From Agrostemma githago (taxonomy: Eukaryota > Streptophyta > Magnoliopsida > Caryophyllales > Caryophyllaceae): a stretch of 64,000 nucleotides of DNA. Of the stretch, positions 50,521 to 62,517 are shown piece by piece. The DNA is taken from the NCBI GenBank assembly GCA_958450325.1, contig CAUDLW010000063.1, forward strand, positions 1-64,000, read 5' to 3'. A model generated the notes under the pieces. That model was not told the DNA's origin, ran no database searches, and saw only the letters and a program-made list of their open reading frames with translations. The position numbers were made by a program, and so were the translations under genes. Every line of letters starts with the position of its first letter. Within the stretch, counting starts at the first letter, position 1.

Positions 50521-51957
50521 GTGAACCCTGTCGTGGATGTGATTCAAAGATGGGACACTGAACCATAAGAGTAGGGTACCGCATAAGACGGGACGGAAAA
50601 GGGTTTAGGGAAGGATTAGGCGGACCCGCTTCGCGGATCCGCCTAATCCAACCCTAAACCCTTTTCCTTATTCAAGGTCACTAAACCCGCAAGAAACTGA
50701 ACCCTAAGAGGGTATTGGTGAACCCTGTCGTGGATGTGATTCAAAGATGGGACACTAAACCTTAAGATTAGGGTACCGCATCAGACGGGACGAAAAAGGG
50801 TTTAGGGTTGGATTAGGCGGACCCGCTTCGCGGATCCGCCTAATCCAACCCTAAACCCTTTTCCTTATTCAAGGTCACTAAACCCGCAAGAAACTGAACC
50901 CTAAGAGGGTATTAGTGAACCGTGTCGTGGATGTGATTCAAAGATGGGACACTGAACCTTAAGAGTAGGGTACCGCATAAGACGGGACGGAAAAGGGTTT
51001 AGGGTTGGATTAGGCGGACCTGCTTCGCTGATCCGCCTAATCGAACCCAAAACCTTTTTCCTTATTCAAGGACGGAAAAGGGTTTAGGGTTGGATTAGGC
51101 GGATCCCCTTCGCGGATCCGGCTAATCCAACCCTAAACCCTTTTCCTTATTCAAGGTCACTAAACCCGCAAGAAACTGAACCCTAAGAGGGTATTGGTGA
51201 ACCCTGTTGTGGATGTGATTCAAAGATGGGACACTGAACCTTAAGAGTAGGGTACCGTATAAGACGGGACGGAAAAGGGTTTAGGGTTGGATTAGGCGGA
51301 CCCGCTTCGCGGATCCGCCTAATCCAACCCTAAACCCTTTTCCTTATTCAAGGTCACTAAACCCGCAAGAAACTGAACCCTAAGAGGGTATTGGTGAACC
51401 CTGTCGTGGATGTGATTCAAAGATGGGACACTGAACCTTAAGAGTAGGGTAACGCATAAGACGGGACGGAAAAGGGTTTAGGGTTGGATTAGGTGGACCC
51501 GCTTAGCGGATCCGCCTAATCCAACCTTAAACCCTTTTCCTTATTCAAGGTCACTAAACCCGCAAGAAACTGAACCCTAAGAGGGTATTGGTGAACCCTG
51601 TCGTGGATGTGATTCAAAGATGGGACACTGAACCTTAAGAGTAGGGTACCGCATAAGACGGGACGGAAAAGGGTTTAGGGTTGGATTAGGCGGACCCGCT
51701 TCGCTGATTCGCCTAATCCAACTGTAAACCCTTTTCCTTATTCAAGGACGGAAAAGGGTTTAGGGTTGGATTAGGCGAACCCGCTTCGCTGATCCGCCTA
51801 ATCGAACCCAAAACCTTTTTCCTTATTCAAGGACGGAAAAGGGTTAAGGGTTGGATTAGGCGGATCCCCTTCGCGGATCCGCCTAATCCAACCCTAAACC
51901 CTTTTCCTTATTCAAGGTCACTAAACCCGCAAGAAACTGAACCCTAAGAGGGTATTG
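50521..51957 (+). repeat. Transition segment with the last short modules
   Basis: Units at 50521 (GGGTTTAGGGAAGGATT), 50718 (TTAAGATTAGGG, CATCAGACGGG), 50915 (ACCGTGTCG, module with GGATCCGGCTAATCC), 51197, 51394 (AGGTGGACCCGC with CTTAGCGG) and 51591. The last is 367 bp because it carries two short modules. Private substitutions are frequent. No 85-bp module occurs to the right of this segment. Confidence 0.85.
51748..51917 (+). repeat. Tandem pair of 85-bp short modules
   Basis: Two modules lie back to back, at 51748-51832 and 51833-51917, the only such pair in the window. The first has the core of a full-length unit (GGCGAACCCGC, CTGATCC, CGAACCCAAAACC). The second has the usual module core, with GGGTTAAGGG in the left arm. 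The first module is the reciprocal of the full-length units with module cores (17910 and others). Confidence 0.92.
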
Positions 51958-53410
51958 GTGAACCCTGTTGTGGATGTGATTCAAAGATGGGACACTGAAC
52001 CTTAAGAGTAGGGTACCGCATAAGACGGGACGGAAAAGGGTTTAGGGTTGGATTAGGCGGACCCGCTTCGCGGATCCGCCTAATCCAACCCTAAACCCTT
52101 TTCCTTATTCAAGGTCAATAAACCCGCAAGAAACTGAACCCTAAGAGGGTATTGGTGAACCCTGTCGTGGATGTGATTCAAAGATGGGACACTGAACCTT
52201 AAGAGAAGGGTACCGCATAAGACGGGACGGAAAAGGGTTTAGGGTTGGATTAGGCGGATCCCCTTCGCGGATCCGACTAATCCAACCCTAAACCCTTTTC
52301 CTTATTCAAGGTCACTAAACCCGCAAGAAACTGAACCCTAAGAGGGTATTGGTGAACCCTGTTGTGGATGTGATTCAAAGATGGGACACTGAACCTTAAG
52401 AGTAGGGTACCGCATAAGACGGGACGGAAAAGGGTTTAGGGTTGGATTAGGCGGACCCGCTTCGCGGATCCGCCTAATCCAACCCTAAACCCTTTTCCTT
52501 ATTTAAGGTCACTAAACCCGCAAGAAACTGAACCCTAAGAGGGTATTGGTGAACCCTGTCGTGGATGTGATTCAAAGATGGGACACTGAACCTTAAGAGT
52601 AGGGTACCGCATAAAACGCGACGGAAAATGGTTTAGGGTTGGATAAGGTGGACCCGCTTCGCGGATCCACCTAATCCAACCCTAAACCCTTTTCCTTATT
52701 CATGGTCACTAAACCCGCAAGAAACTGAACCCTAAGAGGGTATTGGTGAACCCTGTCGTGGATGTGATTCAAAGATGGGACACTGAACCTTAAGAGTAGG
52801 GTACCGCATAAGACGGGACGGAAAAGGGTTTAGGGTTAGATTAGGCGAACACGCTTCGCGGATCTGCCTAATCCAACCCTAAACCCTTTTTCTTATTCAA
52901 CGTCACTAAACCCGCAAGAAACTGAACCCTAAGAGGGTATTGGTGAACCCTGACGTGGATGTGATTCAAAGATGGGACACTGAACCTTAAGAGTAGGGTA
53001 CCGCATAAGACGGGACGGAAAAGGGTTTAGGGTTGGATTAGGCGGATCCGCGAAGCGGGTCCGCCTAATCCAACCCTAAACCCTTTCCCTTATTCAAGGT
53101 CACTAAACCCGCAAGAAATTGAACCCTAAGAGGGTATTGGTGAACCCTGTCGTGGATGTGATTCAAAGATAGTACACTGAACCTTAAGAGTAGGGTACCG
53201 CATAAGACGGGACGGAAAAGGGTTTAGGGTTAAATTAGGCGGACCCGCTTCGCTGATCTGCCTAATCCAACCCTAAACCCTTTTCCTTATTCATGGTCAC
53301 TAAACCCGCAAGAAACTGAACCCTAAGAGGGTATTGGTGAACCCTGTCGTGGATGTGATTCAAAGATGGGACACTGAACCTTAAGAGTAGGGTACCGCAT
53401 AAGACGGGAC

Positions 53411-53470
53411 GGAAAAGGGTTTAGGGTTGGATTAGGCGGATCCGCCTAATCCAACCCTAAACCCTTTTCC
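53411..53470. repeat. Spacer-less perfect 60-bp palindrome
   Basis: In the 184-bp unit starting at 53337 the 13-bp spacer is removed exactly, leaving two 30-bp arms joined at GGCGGA|TCCGCC (centre 53440/53441). Such a palindrome can form a cruciform with almost no loop. Confidence 0.95.
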
Positions 53471-55367
53471 TTATTTAAGGTCACTAAACCCGCAAGAAAC
53501 TGAACCCTAAGAGGGTATTGGTGAACCCTGTCGTGGATGTGATTCAAAGATGGGACACTGAACCTTAAGAGTAGGGTACCGCATAAAACGCGACGGAAAA
53601 TGGTTTAGGGTTGGATTAGGTGGACCCGCTTCGCGGATCCACCTAATCCAACCCTAAACCCTTTTCCTTATTCATGGTCACTAAACCCGCAAGAAACTGA
53701 ACCCTAAGAGGGTATTGGTGAACCCTGTCGTGGATGTGATTCAAAGATGGGACACTGAACCTTAAGAGTAGGGTACCACATAAGACGGGACGGAAAAGGG
53801 TTTAGGGTTAGATTAGGCGAACACGCTTCGCGGATCTGCCTAATCCAACCCTAAACCCTTTTTCTTATTCAACGTCACTAAACCCGCAAGAAACTGAACC
53901 CTAAGAGGGTATTGGTGAACCCTGTTGTGGATGTGATTCAAAGATGGGACACTGAACCTTAAGAGTAGGGTACCGTATAAGACGGGACGGAAAAGGGTTT
54001 AGGGTTGGATTAGGCGGACCCGCTTCGCGGATCCGCCTAATCCAACCCTAAACCCTTTTCCTTATTCAAGGTCACTAAACCCGCAAGAAACTGAACCCTA
54101 AGAGGGTATTGGTGAACCCTGTCGTGGATGTGATTCAAAGATGGGACACTGAACCTTAAGAGAAGGGTACCGCATAAGACGGGACGGAAAAGGGTTTAGG
54201 GTTGGATTAGGCGGATCCCCTTCGCGGATCCGACTAATCCAACCCTAAACCCTTTTCCTTATTCAAGGTCACTAAACCCGCAAGATACTGAACCCTAAGA
54301 GGGTATTGGTGAACCCTGTTGTGGATGTGATTCAAAGATGGGACACTGAACCTTAAGAGTAGGGTACCGCATAAGACGGGACGGAAAAGGGTTTAGGGTT
54401 GGATTAGGCGGACCCGCTTCGCGGATCCGCCTAATCCAACCCTAAACCCTTTTCCTTATTTAAGGTCACTAAACCCGCAAGAAACTGAACCCTAAGAGGG
54501 TATTGGTGAACCCTGTCGTGGATGTGATTCAAAGATGGGACACTGAACCTTAAGAGTAGGGTACCGCATAAAACGCGACGGAAAATGGTTTAGGGTTGGA
54601 TAAGGTGGACCCGCTTCGCGGATCCACCTAATCCAACCCTAAACCCTTTTCCTTATTCATGGTCACTAAACCCGCAAGAAACTGAACCCTAAGAGGGTAT
54701 TGGTGAACCCTGTCGTGGATGTGATTCAAAGATGGGACACTGAACCTTAAGAGTAGGGTACCGCATAAGACGGGACGGAAAAGGGTTTAGGGTTAGATTA
54801 GGCGAACACGCTTCGCGGATCTGCCTAATCCAACCCTAAACCCTTTTTCTTATTCAACGTCACTAAACCCGCAAGAAACTGAACCCTAAGAGGGTATTGG
54901 TGAACCCTGACGTGGATGTGATTCAAAGATGGGACACTGAACCTTAAGAGTAGGGTACCGCATAAGACGGGACGGAAAAGGGTTTAGGGTTGGATTAGGC
55001 GGATCCGCGAAGCGGGTCCGCCTAATCCAACCCTAAACCCTTTCCCTTATTCAAGGTCACTAAACCCGCAAGAAATTGAACCCTAAGAGGGTATTGGTGA
55101 ACCCTGTCGTGGATGTGATTCAAAGATGGTACACTGAACCTTAAGAGTAGGGTACCGCATAAGACGGGACGGAAAAGGGTTTAGGGTTAAATTAGGCGGA
55201 CCCGCTTCGCTGATCTGCCTAATCCAACCCTAAACCCTTTTCCTTATTCATGGTCACTAAACCCGCAAGAAACTGAACCCTAAGAGAGTATTGGTGAACC
55301 CTGTCGTGGATGTGATTCAAAGATGGGACACTGAACCTTAAGAGTAGGGTACCGCATAAGACGGGAC

Positions 55368-55427
55368 GGAAAAGGGTTTAGGGTTGGATTAGGCGGATCC
55401 GCCTAATCCAACCCTAAACCCTTTTCC
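55368..55427. repeat. Spacer-less perfect 60-bp palindrome
   Basis: Same exact 13-bp loss in the unit at 55294. It lies in the second half of the first 3520-bp copy, and the unit is preceded by the private TAAGAGAGTATTGG. Confidence 0.95.
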
Positions 55428-56930
55428 TTATTTAAGGTCACTAAACCCGCAAGAAACTGAACCCTAAGAGGGTATTGGTGAACCCTGTCGTGGATGTGAT
55501 TCAAAGATGGGACACTGAACCTTAAGAGTAGGGTACCGCATAAGACGGGACGGAAAAGGGTTTAGGGTTGGATTAGGCGGACCCGCTTCGCGGATCCGCC
55601 TAATCCAACCCTAAACCCTTTTCCTTATTCAAGGTCAATAAACCCGCAAGAAACTGAACCCTAAGAGGGTATTGGTGAACCCTGTCGTGGATGTGATTCA
55701 AAGATGGGACACTGAACCTTAAGAGAAGGGTACCGCATAAGACGGGACGGAAAAGGGTTTAGGGTTGGATTAGGCGGATCCCCTTCGCGGATCCGACTAA
55801 TCCAACCCTAAACCCTTTTCCTTATTCAAGGTCACTAAACCCGCAAGAAACTGAACCCTAAGAGGGTATTGGTGAACCCTGTTGTGGATGTGATTCAAAG
55901 ATGGGACACTGAACCTTAAGAGTAGGGTACCGCATAAGACGGGACGGAAAAGGGTTTAGGGTTGGATTAGGCGGACCCGCTTCGCGGATCCGCCTAATCC
56001 AACCCTAAACCCTTTTCCTTATTTAAGGTCACTAAACCCGCAAGAAACTGAACCCTAAGAGGGTATTGGTGAACCCTGTCGTGGATGTGATTCAAAGATG
56101 GGACACTGAACCTTAAGAGTAGGGTACCGCATAAAACGCGACGGAAAATGGTTTAGGGTTGGATAAGGTGGACCCGCTTCGCGGATCCACCTAATCCAAC
56201 CCTAAACCCTTTTCCTTATTCATGGTCACTAAACCCGCAAGAAACTGAACCCTAAGAGGGTATTGGTGAACCCTGTCGTGGATGTGATTCAAAGATGGGA
56301 CACTGAACCTTAAGAGTAGGGTACCGCATAAGACGGGACGGAAAAGGGTTTAGGGTTAGATTAGGCGAACACGCTTCGCGGATCTGCCTAATCCAACCCT
56401 AAACCCTTTTTCTTATTCAACGTCACTAAACCCGCAAGAAACTGAACCCTAAGAGGGTATTGGTGAACCCTGACGTGGATGTGATTCAAAGATGGGACAC
56501 TGAACCTTAAGAGTAGGGTACCGCATAAGACGGGACGGAAAAGGGTTTAGGGTTGGATTAGGCGGATCCGCGAAGCGGGTCCGCCTAATCCAACCCTAAA
56601 CCCTTTCCCTTATTCAAGGTCACTAAACCCGCAAGAAATTGAACCCTAAGAGGGTATTGGTGAACCCTGTCGTGGATGTGATTCAAAGATAGTACACTGA
56701 ACCTTAAGAGTAGGGTACCGCATAAGACGGGACGGAAAAGGGTTTAGGGTTAAATTAGGCGGACCCGCTTCGCTGATCTGCCTAATCCAACCCTAAACCC
56801 TTTTCCTTATTCATGGTCACTAAACCCGCAAGAAACTGAACCCTAAGAGGGTATTGGTGAACCCTGTCGTGGATGTGATTCAAAGATGGGACACTGAACC
56901 TTAAGAGTAGGGTACCGCATAAGACGGGAC

Positions 56931-56990
56931 GGAAAAGGGTTTAGGGTTGGATTAGGCGGATCCGCCTAATCCAACCCTAAACCCTTTTCC
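56931..56990. repeat. Spacer-less perfect 60-bp palindrome
   Basis: Unit at 56857, the 3520-bp counterpart of the palindrome at 53411. Confidence 0.95.
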
Positions 56991-58887
56991 TTATTTAAGG
57001 TCACTAAACCCGCAAGAAACTGAACCCTAAGAGGGTATTGGTGAACCCTGTCGTGGATGTGATTCAAAGATGGGACACTGAACCTTAAGAGTAGGGTACC
57101 GCATAAAACGCGACGGAAAATGGTTTAGGGTTGGATTAGGTGGACCCGCTTCGCGGATCCACCTAATCCAACCCTAAACCCTTTTCCTTATTCATGGTCA
57201 CTAAACCCGCAAGAAACTGAACCCTAAGAGGGTATTGGTGAACCCTGTCGTGGATGTGATTCAAAGATGGGACACTGAACCTTAAGAGTAGGGTACCACA
57301 TAAGACGGGACGGAAAAGGGTTTAGGGTTAGATTAGGCGAACACGCTTCGCGGATCTGCCTAATCCAACCCTAAACCCTTTTTCTTATTCAACGTCACTA
57401 AACCCGCAAGAAACTGAACCCTAAGAGGGTATTGGTGAACCCTGTTGTGGATGTGATTCAAAGATGGGACACTGAACCTTAAGAGTAGGGTACCGTATAA
57501 GACGGGACGGAAAAGGGTTTAGGGTTGGATTAGGCGGACCCGCTTCGCGGATCCGCCTAATCCAACCCTAAACCCTTTTCCTTATTCAAGGTCACTAAAC
57601 CCGCAAGAAACTGAACCCTAAGAGGGTATTGGTGAACCCTGTCGTGGATGTGATTCAAAGATGGGACACTGAACCTTAAGAGAAGGGTACCGCATAAGAC
57701 GGGACGGAAAAGGGTTTAGGGTTGGATTAGGCGGATCCCCTTCGCGGATCCGACTAATCCAACCCTAAACCCTTTTCCTTATTCAAGGTCACTAAACCCG
57801 CAAGATACTGAACCCTAAGAGGGTATTGGTGAACCCTGTTGTGGATGTGATTCAAAGATGGGACACTGAACCTTAAGAGTAGGGTACCGCATAAGACGGG
57901 ACGGAAAAGGGTTTAGGGTTGGATTAGGCGGACCCGCTTCGCGGATCCGCCTAATCCAACCCTAAACCCTTTTCCTTATTTAAGGTCACTAAACCCGCAA
58001 GAAACTGAACCCTAAGAGGGTATTGGTGAACCCTGTCGTGGATGTGATTCAAAGATGGGACACTGAACCTTAAGAGTAGGGTACCGCATAAAACGCGACG
58101 GAAAATGGTTTAGGGTTGGATAAGGTGGACCCGCTTCGCGGATCCACCTAATCCAACCCTAAACCCTTTTCCTTATTCATGGTCACTAAACCCGCAAGAA
58201 ACTGAACCCTAAGAGGGTATTGGTGAACCCTGTCGTGGATGTGATTCAAAGATGGGACACTGAACCTTAAGAGTAGGGTACCGCATAAGACGGGACGGAA
58301 AAGGGTTTAGGGTTAGATTAGGCGAACACGCTTCGCGGATCTGCCTAATCCAACCCTAAACCCTTTTTCTTATTCAACGTCACTAAACCCGCAAGAAACT
58401 GAACCCTAAGAGGGTATTGGTGAACCCTGACGTGGATGTGATTCAAAGATGGGACACTGAACCTTAAGAGTAGGGTACCGCATAAGACGGGACGGAAAAG
58501 GGTTTAGGGTTGGATTAGGCGGATCCGCGAAGCGGGTCCGCCTAATCCAACCCTAAACCCTTTCCCTTATTCAAGGTCACTAAACCCGCAAGAAATTGAA
58601 CCCTAAGAGGGTATTGGTGAACCCTGTCGTGGATGTGATTCAAAGATGGTACACTGAACCTTAAGAGTAGGGTACCGCATAAGACGGGACGGAAAAGGGT
58701 TTAGGGTTAAATTAGGCGGACCCGCTTCGCTGATCTGCCTAATCCAACCCTAAACCCTTTTCCTTATTCATGGTCACTAAACCCGCAAGAAACTGAACCC
58801 TAAGAGAGTATTGGTGAACCCTGTCGTGGATGTGATTCAAAGATGGGACACTGAACCTTAAGAGTAGGGTACCGCATAAGACGGGAC

Positions 58888-58947
58888 GGAAAAGGGTTTA
58901 GGGTTGGATTAGGCGGATCCGCCTAATCCAACCCTAAACCCTTTTCC
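58888..58947. repeat. Spacer-less perfect 60-bp palindrome
   Basis: Unit at 58814, the 3520-bp counterpart of the palindrome at 55368. Confidence 0.95.
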
Positions 58948-59859
58948 TTATTTAAGGTCACTAAACCCGCAAGAAACTGAACCCTAAGAGGGTATTGGTG
59001 AACCCTGTCGTGGATGTGATTCAAAGATGGGACACTGAACCTTAAGAGTAGGGTACCGCATAAGACGGGACGGAAAAGGGTTTAGGGTTGGATTAGGCGG
59101 ACCCGCTTCGCGGATCCGCCTAATCCAACCCTAAACCCTTTTCCTTATTCAAGGTCACTAAACCCGCAAGAAACTGAACCCTAAGAGGGTATTGGTGAAC
59201 CCTGTCGTGGATGTGATTCAAAGATGGGACACTGAACCTTAAGAGTAGGGTACCGCATAAGACGGGACGGAAAAGGGTTTAGGGTTAGATTAGGCGAACA
59301 CGCTTCGCGGATCTGCCTAATCCAACCCTAAACCCTTTTTCTTATTCAACGTCACTAAACCCGCAAGAAACTGAACCCTAAGAGGGTATTGGTGAACCCT
59401 GACGTGGATGTGATTCAAAGATGGGACACTGAACCTTAAGAGTAGGGTACCGCATAAGACGGGACGGAAAAGGGTTTAGGGTTGGATTAGGCGGATCCGC
59501 GAAGCGGGTCCGCCTAATCCAACCCTAAACCCTTTCCCTTATTCAAGGTCACTAAACCCGCAAGAAATTGAACCCTAAGAGGGTATTGGTGAACCCTGTC
59601 GTGGATGTGATTCAAAGATGGGACACTGAACCTTAAGAGTAGGGTATCGCATAAGACGGGACGGAAAAGGGTTTAGGGTTAAATTAGGCGGACCCGCTTC
59701 GCTGATCTGCCTAATCCAACCCTAAACCCTTTTCCTTATTCATGGTCACTAAACCCGCAAGAAACTGAACCCTAAGAGGGTATTGGTGAACCCTGTCGTG
59801 GATGTGATTCAAAGATGGGACACTGAACCTTAAGAGTAGGGTACCGCATAAGACGGGAC

Positions 59860-59919
59860 GGAAAAGGGTTTAGGGTTGGATTAGGCGGATCCGCCTAATC
59901 CAACCCTAAACCCTTTTCC
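59860..59919. repeat. Spacer-less perfect 60-bp palindrome
   Basis: Unit at 59786, inside the first 972-bp copy. It follows the GTATCGC/TTAAATT unit. Confidence 0.95.
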
Positions 59920-60831
59920 TTATTTAAGGTCACTAAACCCGCAAGAAACTGAACCCTAAGAGGGTATTGGTGAACCCTGTCGTGGATGTGATTCAAAGAT
60001 GGGACACTGAACCTTAAGAGTAGGGTACCGCATAAGACGGGACGGAAAAGGGTTTAGGGTTGGATTAGGCGGACCCGCTTCGCGGATCCGCCTAATCCAA
60101 CCCTAAACCCTTTTCCTTATTCAAGGTCACTAAACCCGCAAGAAACTGAACCCTAAGAGGGTATTGGTGAACCCTGTCGTGGATGTGATTCAAAGATGGG
60201 ACACTGAACCTTAAGAGTAGGGTACCGCATAAGACGGGACGGAAAAGGGTTTAGGGTTAGATTAGGCGAACACGCTTCGCGGATCTGCCTAATCCAACCC
60301 TAAACCCTTTTTCTTATTCAACGTCACTAAACCCGCAAGAAACTGAACCCTAAGAGGGTATTGGTGAACCCTGACGTGGATGTGATTCAAAGATGGGACA
60401 CTGAACCTTAAGAGTAGGGTACCGCATAAGACGGGACGGAAAAGGGTTTAGGGTTGGATTAGGCGGATCCGCGAAGCGGGTCCGCCTAATCCAACCCTAA
60501 ACCCTTTCCCTTATTCAAGGTCACTAAACCCGCAAGAAATTGAACCCTAAGAGGGTATTGGTGAACCCTGTCGTGGATGTGATTCAAAGATGGGACACTG
60601 AACCTTAAGAGTAGGGTATCGCATAAGACGGGACGGAAAAGGGTTTAGGGTTAAATTAGGCGGACCCGCTTCGCTGATCTGCCTAATCCAACCCTAAACC
60701 CTTTTCCTTATTCATGGTCACTAAACCCGCAAGAAACTGAACCCTAAGAGGGTATTGGTGAACCCTGTCGTGGATGTGATTCAAAGATGGGACACTGAAC
60801 CTTAAGAGTAGGGTACCGCATAAGACGGGAC

Positions 60832-60891
60832 GGAAAAGGGTTTAGGGTTGGATTAGGCGGATCCGCCTAATCCAACCCTAAACCCTTTTCC
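60832..60891. repeat. Spacer-less perfect 60-bp palindrome
   Basis: Unit at 60758, the 972-bp counterpart of the palindrome at 59860 and the last in the window. Confidence 0.95.
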
Positions 60892-60941
60892 TTATTTAAG
60901 GTCACTAAACCCGCAAGAAACTGAACCCTAAGAGGGTATTG

Positions 60942-61729
60942 GTGAACCCTGTCGTGGATGTGATTCAAAGATGGGACACTGAACCTTAAGAGTAGGGTAC
61001 CGCATAAAACGCGACGGAAAACGGTTTAGGGTTGGATTAGGTGGACCCGCTTCGCGGATCCACCTAATCCAACCCTAAACCCTTTTCCTTATTCATGGTC
61101 ACTAAACCCGGAAGAAACTGAACCCTAAGAGGGTATTGGTGAACCCTGTCGTGGATGTGATTCAAAGATGGGACACTGAACCTTAAGAGTAGGGTACCGC
61201 ATAAGACGGGACGGAAAAGGGTTTAGGGTTAGATTAGGCGAACACGCTTCGCGGATCTGCCTAATCCAACCCTAAACCCTTTTTCTTATTCAACGTCACT
61301 AAACCCGCAAGAAACTGAACCCTAAGAGGGTATTGGTGAACCCTGACGTGGATGTGATTCAAAGATGGGACACTGAACCTTAAGAGTAGGGTACCGCATA
61401 AGACGGGACGGAAAAGGGTTTAGGGTTGGATTAGGCGGATCCGCGAAGCGGGTCCGCCTAATCCAACCCTAAACCCTTTCCCTTATTCAAGGTCACTAAA
61501 CCCGCAAGAAATTGAACCCTAAGAGGGTATTGGTGAACCCTGTCGTGGATGTGATTCAAAGATGGGACACTGAACCTTAAGAGTAGGGTACCGCAAAAGA
61601 CGGGACGGAAAAGGGTTTAGGGTTAAATTAGGCGGACCCGCTTCGCTGATCTGCCTAATCCAACCCTAAACCCTTTTCCTTATTCATGGTCACTAAACCC
61701 GCAAGAAACTGAACCCTAAGAGGGTATTG
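60942..61729 (+). repeat. Partial third cassette copy
   Basis: Units 60942 (AAAACGCG, GGAAAACGGTTT, GGTGGACC/TCCACC in both arms, CCCGGAAG), 61139, 61336 (inverted spacer) and 61533 (CGCAAAAGACGGG) continue the series of the 3520-bp repeat. The spacer-less unit expected next is replaced by an ordinary monomer at 61730. Confidence 0.85.
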
Positions 61730-62517
61730 GTGAACCCTGTCGTGGATGTGATTCAAAGATGGGACACTGAACCTTAAGAGTAGGGTACCGCATAAGACGG
61801 GACGGAAAAGGGTTTAGGGTTGGATTAGGCGGACCCGCTTCGCGGATCCGCCTAATCCAACCCTAAACCCTTTTCCTTATTCAAGGTCACTAAACCCGCA
61901 ACAAACTGAACCCTAAGAGGGTATTGGTGAACCCTGTTGTGGATGTGATTCAAAGATGGGACACTGAACCTTAAGAGTAGGGTACCGCATAAGACGGGAC
62001 GGAAAAGGGTTTAGGCTTGGATTAGGCGGACCCGCTTCGCGGATCCGCCTAATCCAACCCTAAACCGTTTTCCTTATTCAAGGTCACTAAACCCGCAAGA
62101 AGCTGAACCCTAAGAGGGTATTGGTGAACCCTGTTGTGGATGTGATTCAAAGATGGGACACTGAACCTTAAGAGTAGGGTACCGCATAAGACGGGACGGA
62201 AAAGGGTTTAGGGTTGGATTAGGCGGACCCGCTTCGCGGATCCGCCTAATCCAACCCTAAACCCTTTTCCTTATTCAAGGTCACTAAACCCACAAGAAAC
62301 TGAACCCCAAGAGGGTATTGGTGAACCCTGTCGTGGATGTGATTCAAAGATGGGACACTGAACCTTAAGAGTAGGGTACCGCATAAGACGGGACGGAAAA
62401 GGGTTTAGGGTTGGATTAGGCGGACCCGCTTCATGGATCCGCCTAATCCAACCCTAAACCCTTTTCCTTATTCAAGGTCACTAAACCCGCAAGAAACTGA
62501 ACCCTAAGAGGGTATTG

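Larger units (their letters stand above)
51958..58997 (+). repeat. Higher-order repeat, 3520 bp, two nearly identical copies
   Basis: Copies 51958-55477 and 55478-58997 each hold sixteen 197-bp units and two 184-bp units. Shared one-off changes include GATAGTACACTG (53140, 56660), GATGGTACACTG (55097, 58617), TAAGAGAGTATTGG (55294, 58814), GTACCACATAAG (53718, 57238) and CAAGATACTG (54112, 57632). Inside each copy a 1957-bp and a 1563-bp half repeat the same series: GAGAAGGG, TTATTTAAGG, AAAATGG/GGTGGACC, GAACACGC, inverted spacer, TTAAATT with GATCTGCC, and the spacer-less unit. This is a three-level hierarchy. The only differences I noticed between copies are in the first unit. Confidence 0.9.
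58998..60941 (+). repeat. Higher-order repeat, 972 bp, two copies
   Basis: Units 58998 (consensus), 59195 (GGTTAGATT, GAACACGC), 59392 (CCTGACG, inverted spacer GAAGCGGG), 59589 (GTATCGC, TTAAATT, GATCTGCC) and 59786 (184 bp, spacer-less) repeat at 59970, 60167, 60364, 60561 and 60758. It is a shortened cassette of the 3520-bp repeat. I saw no difference between the copies. Confidence 0.9.
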
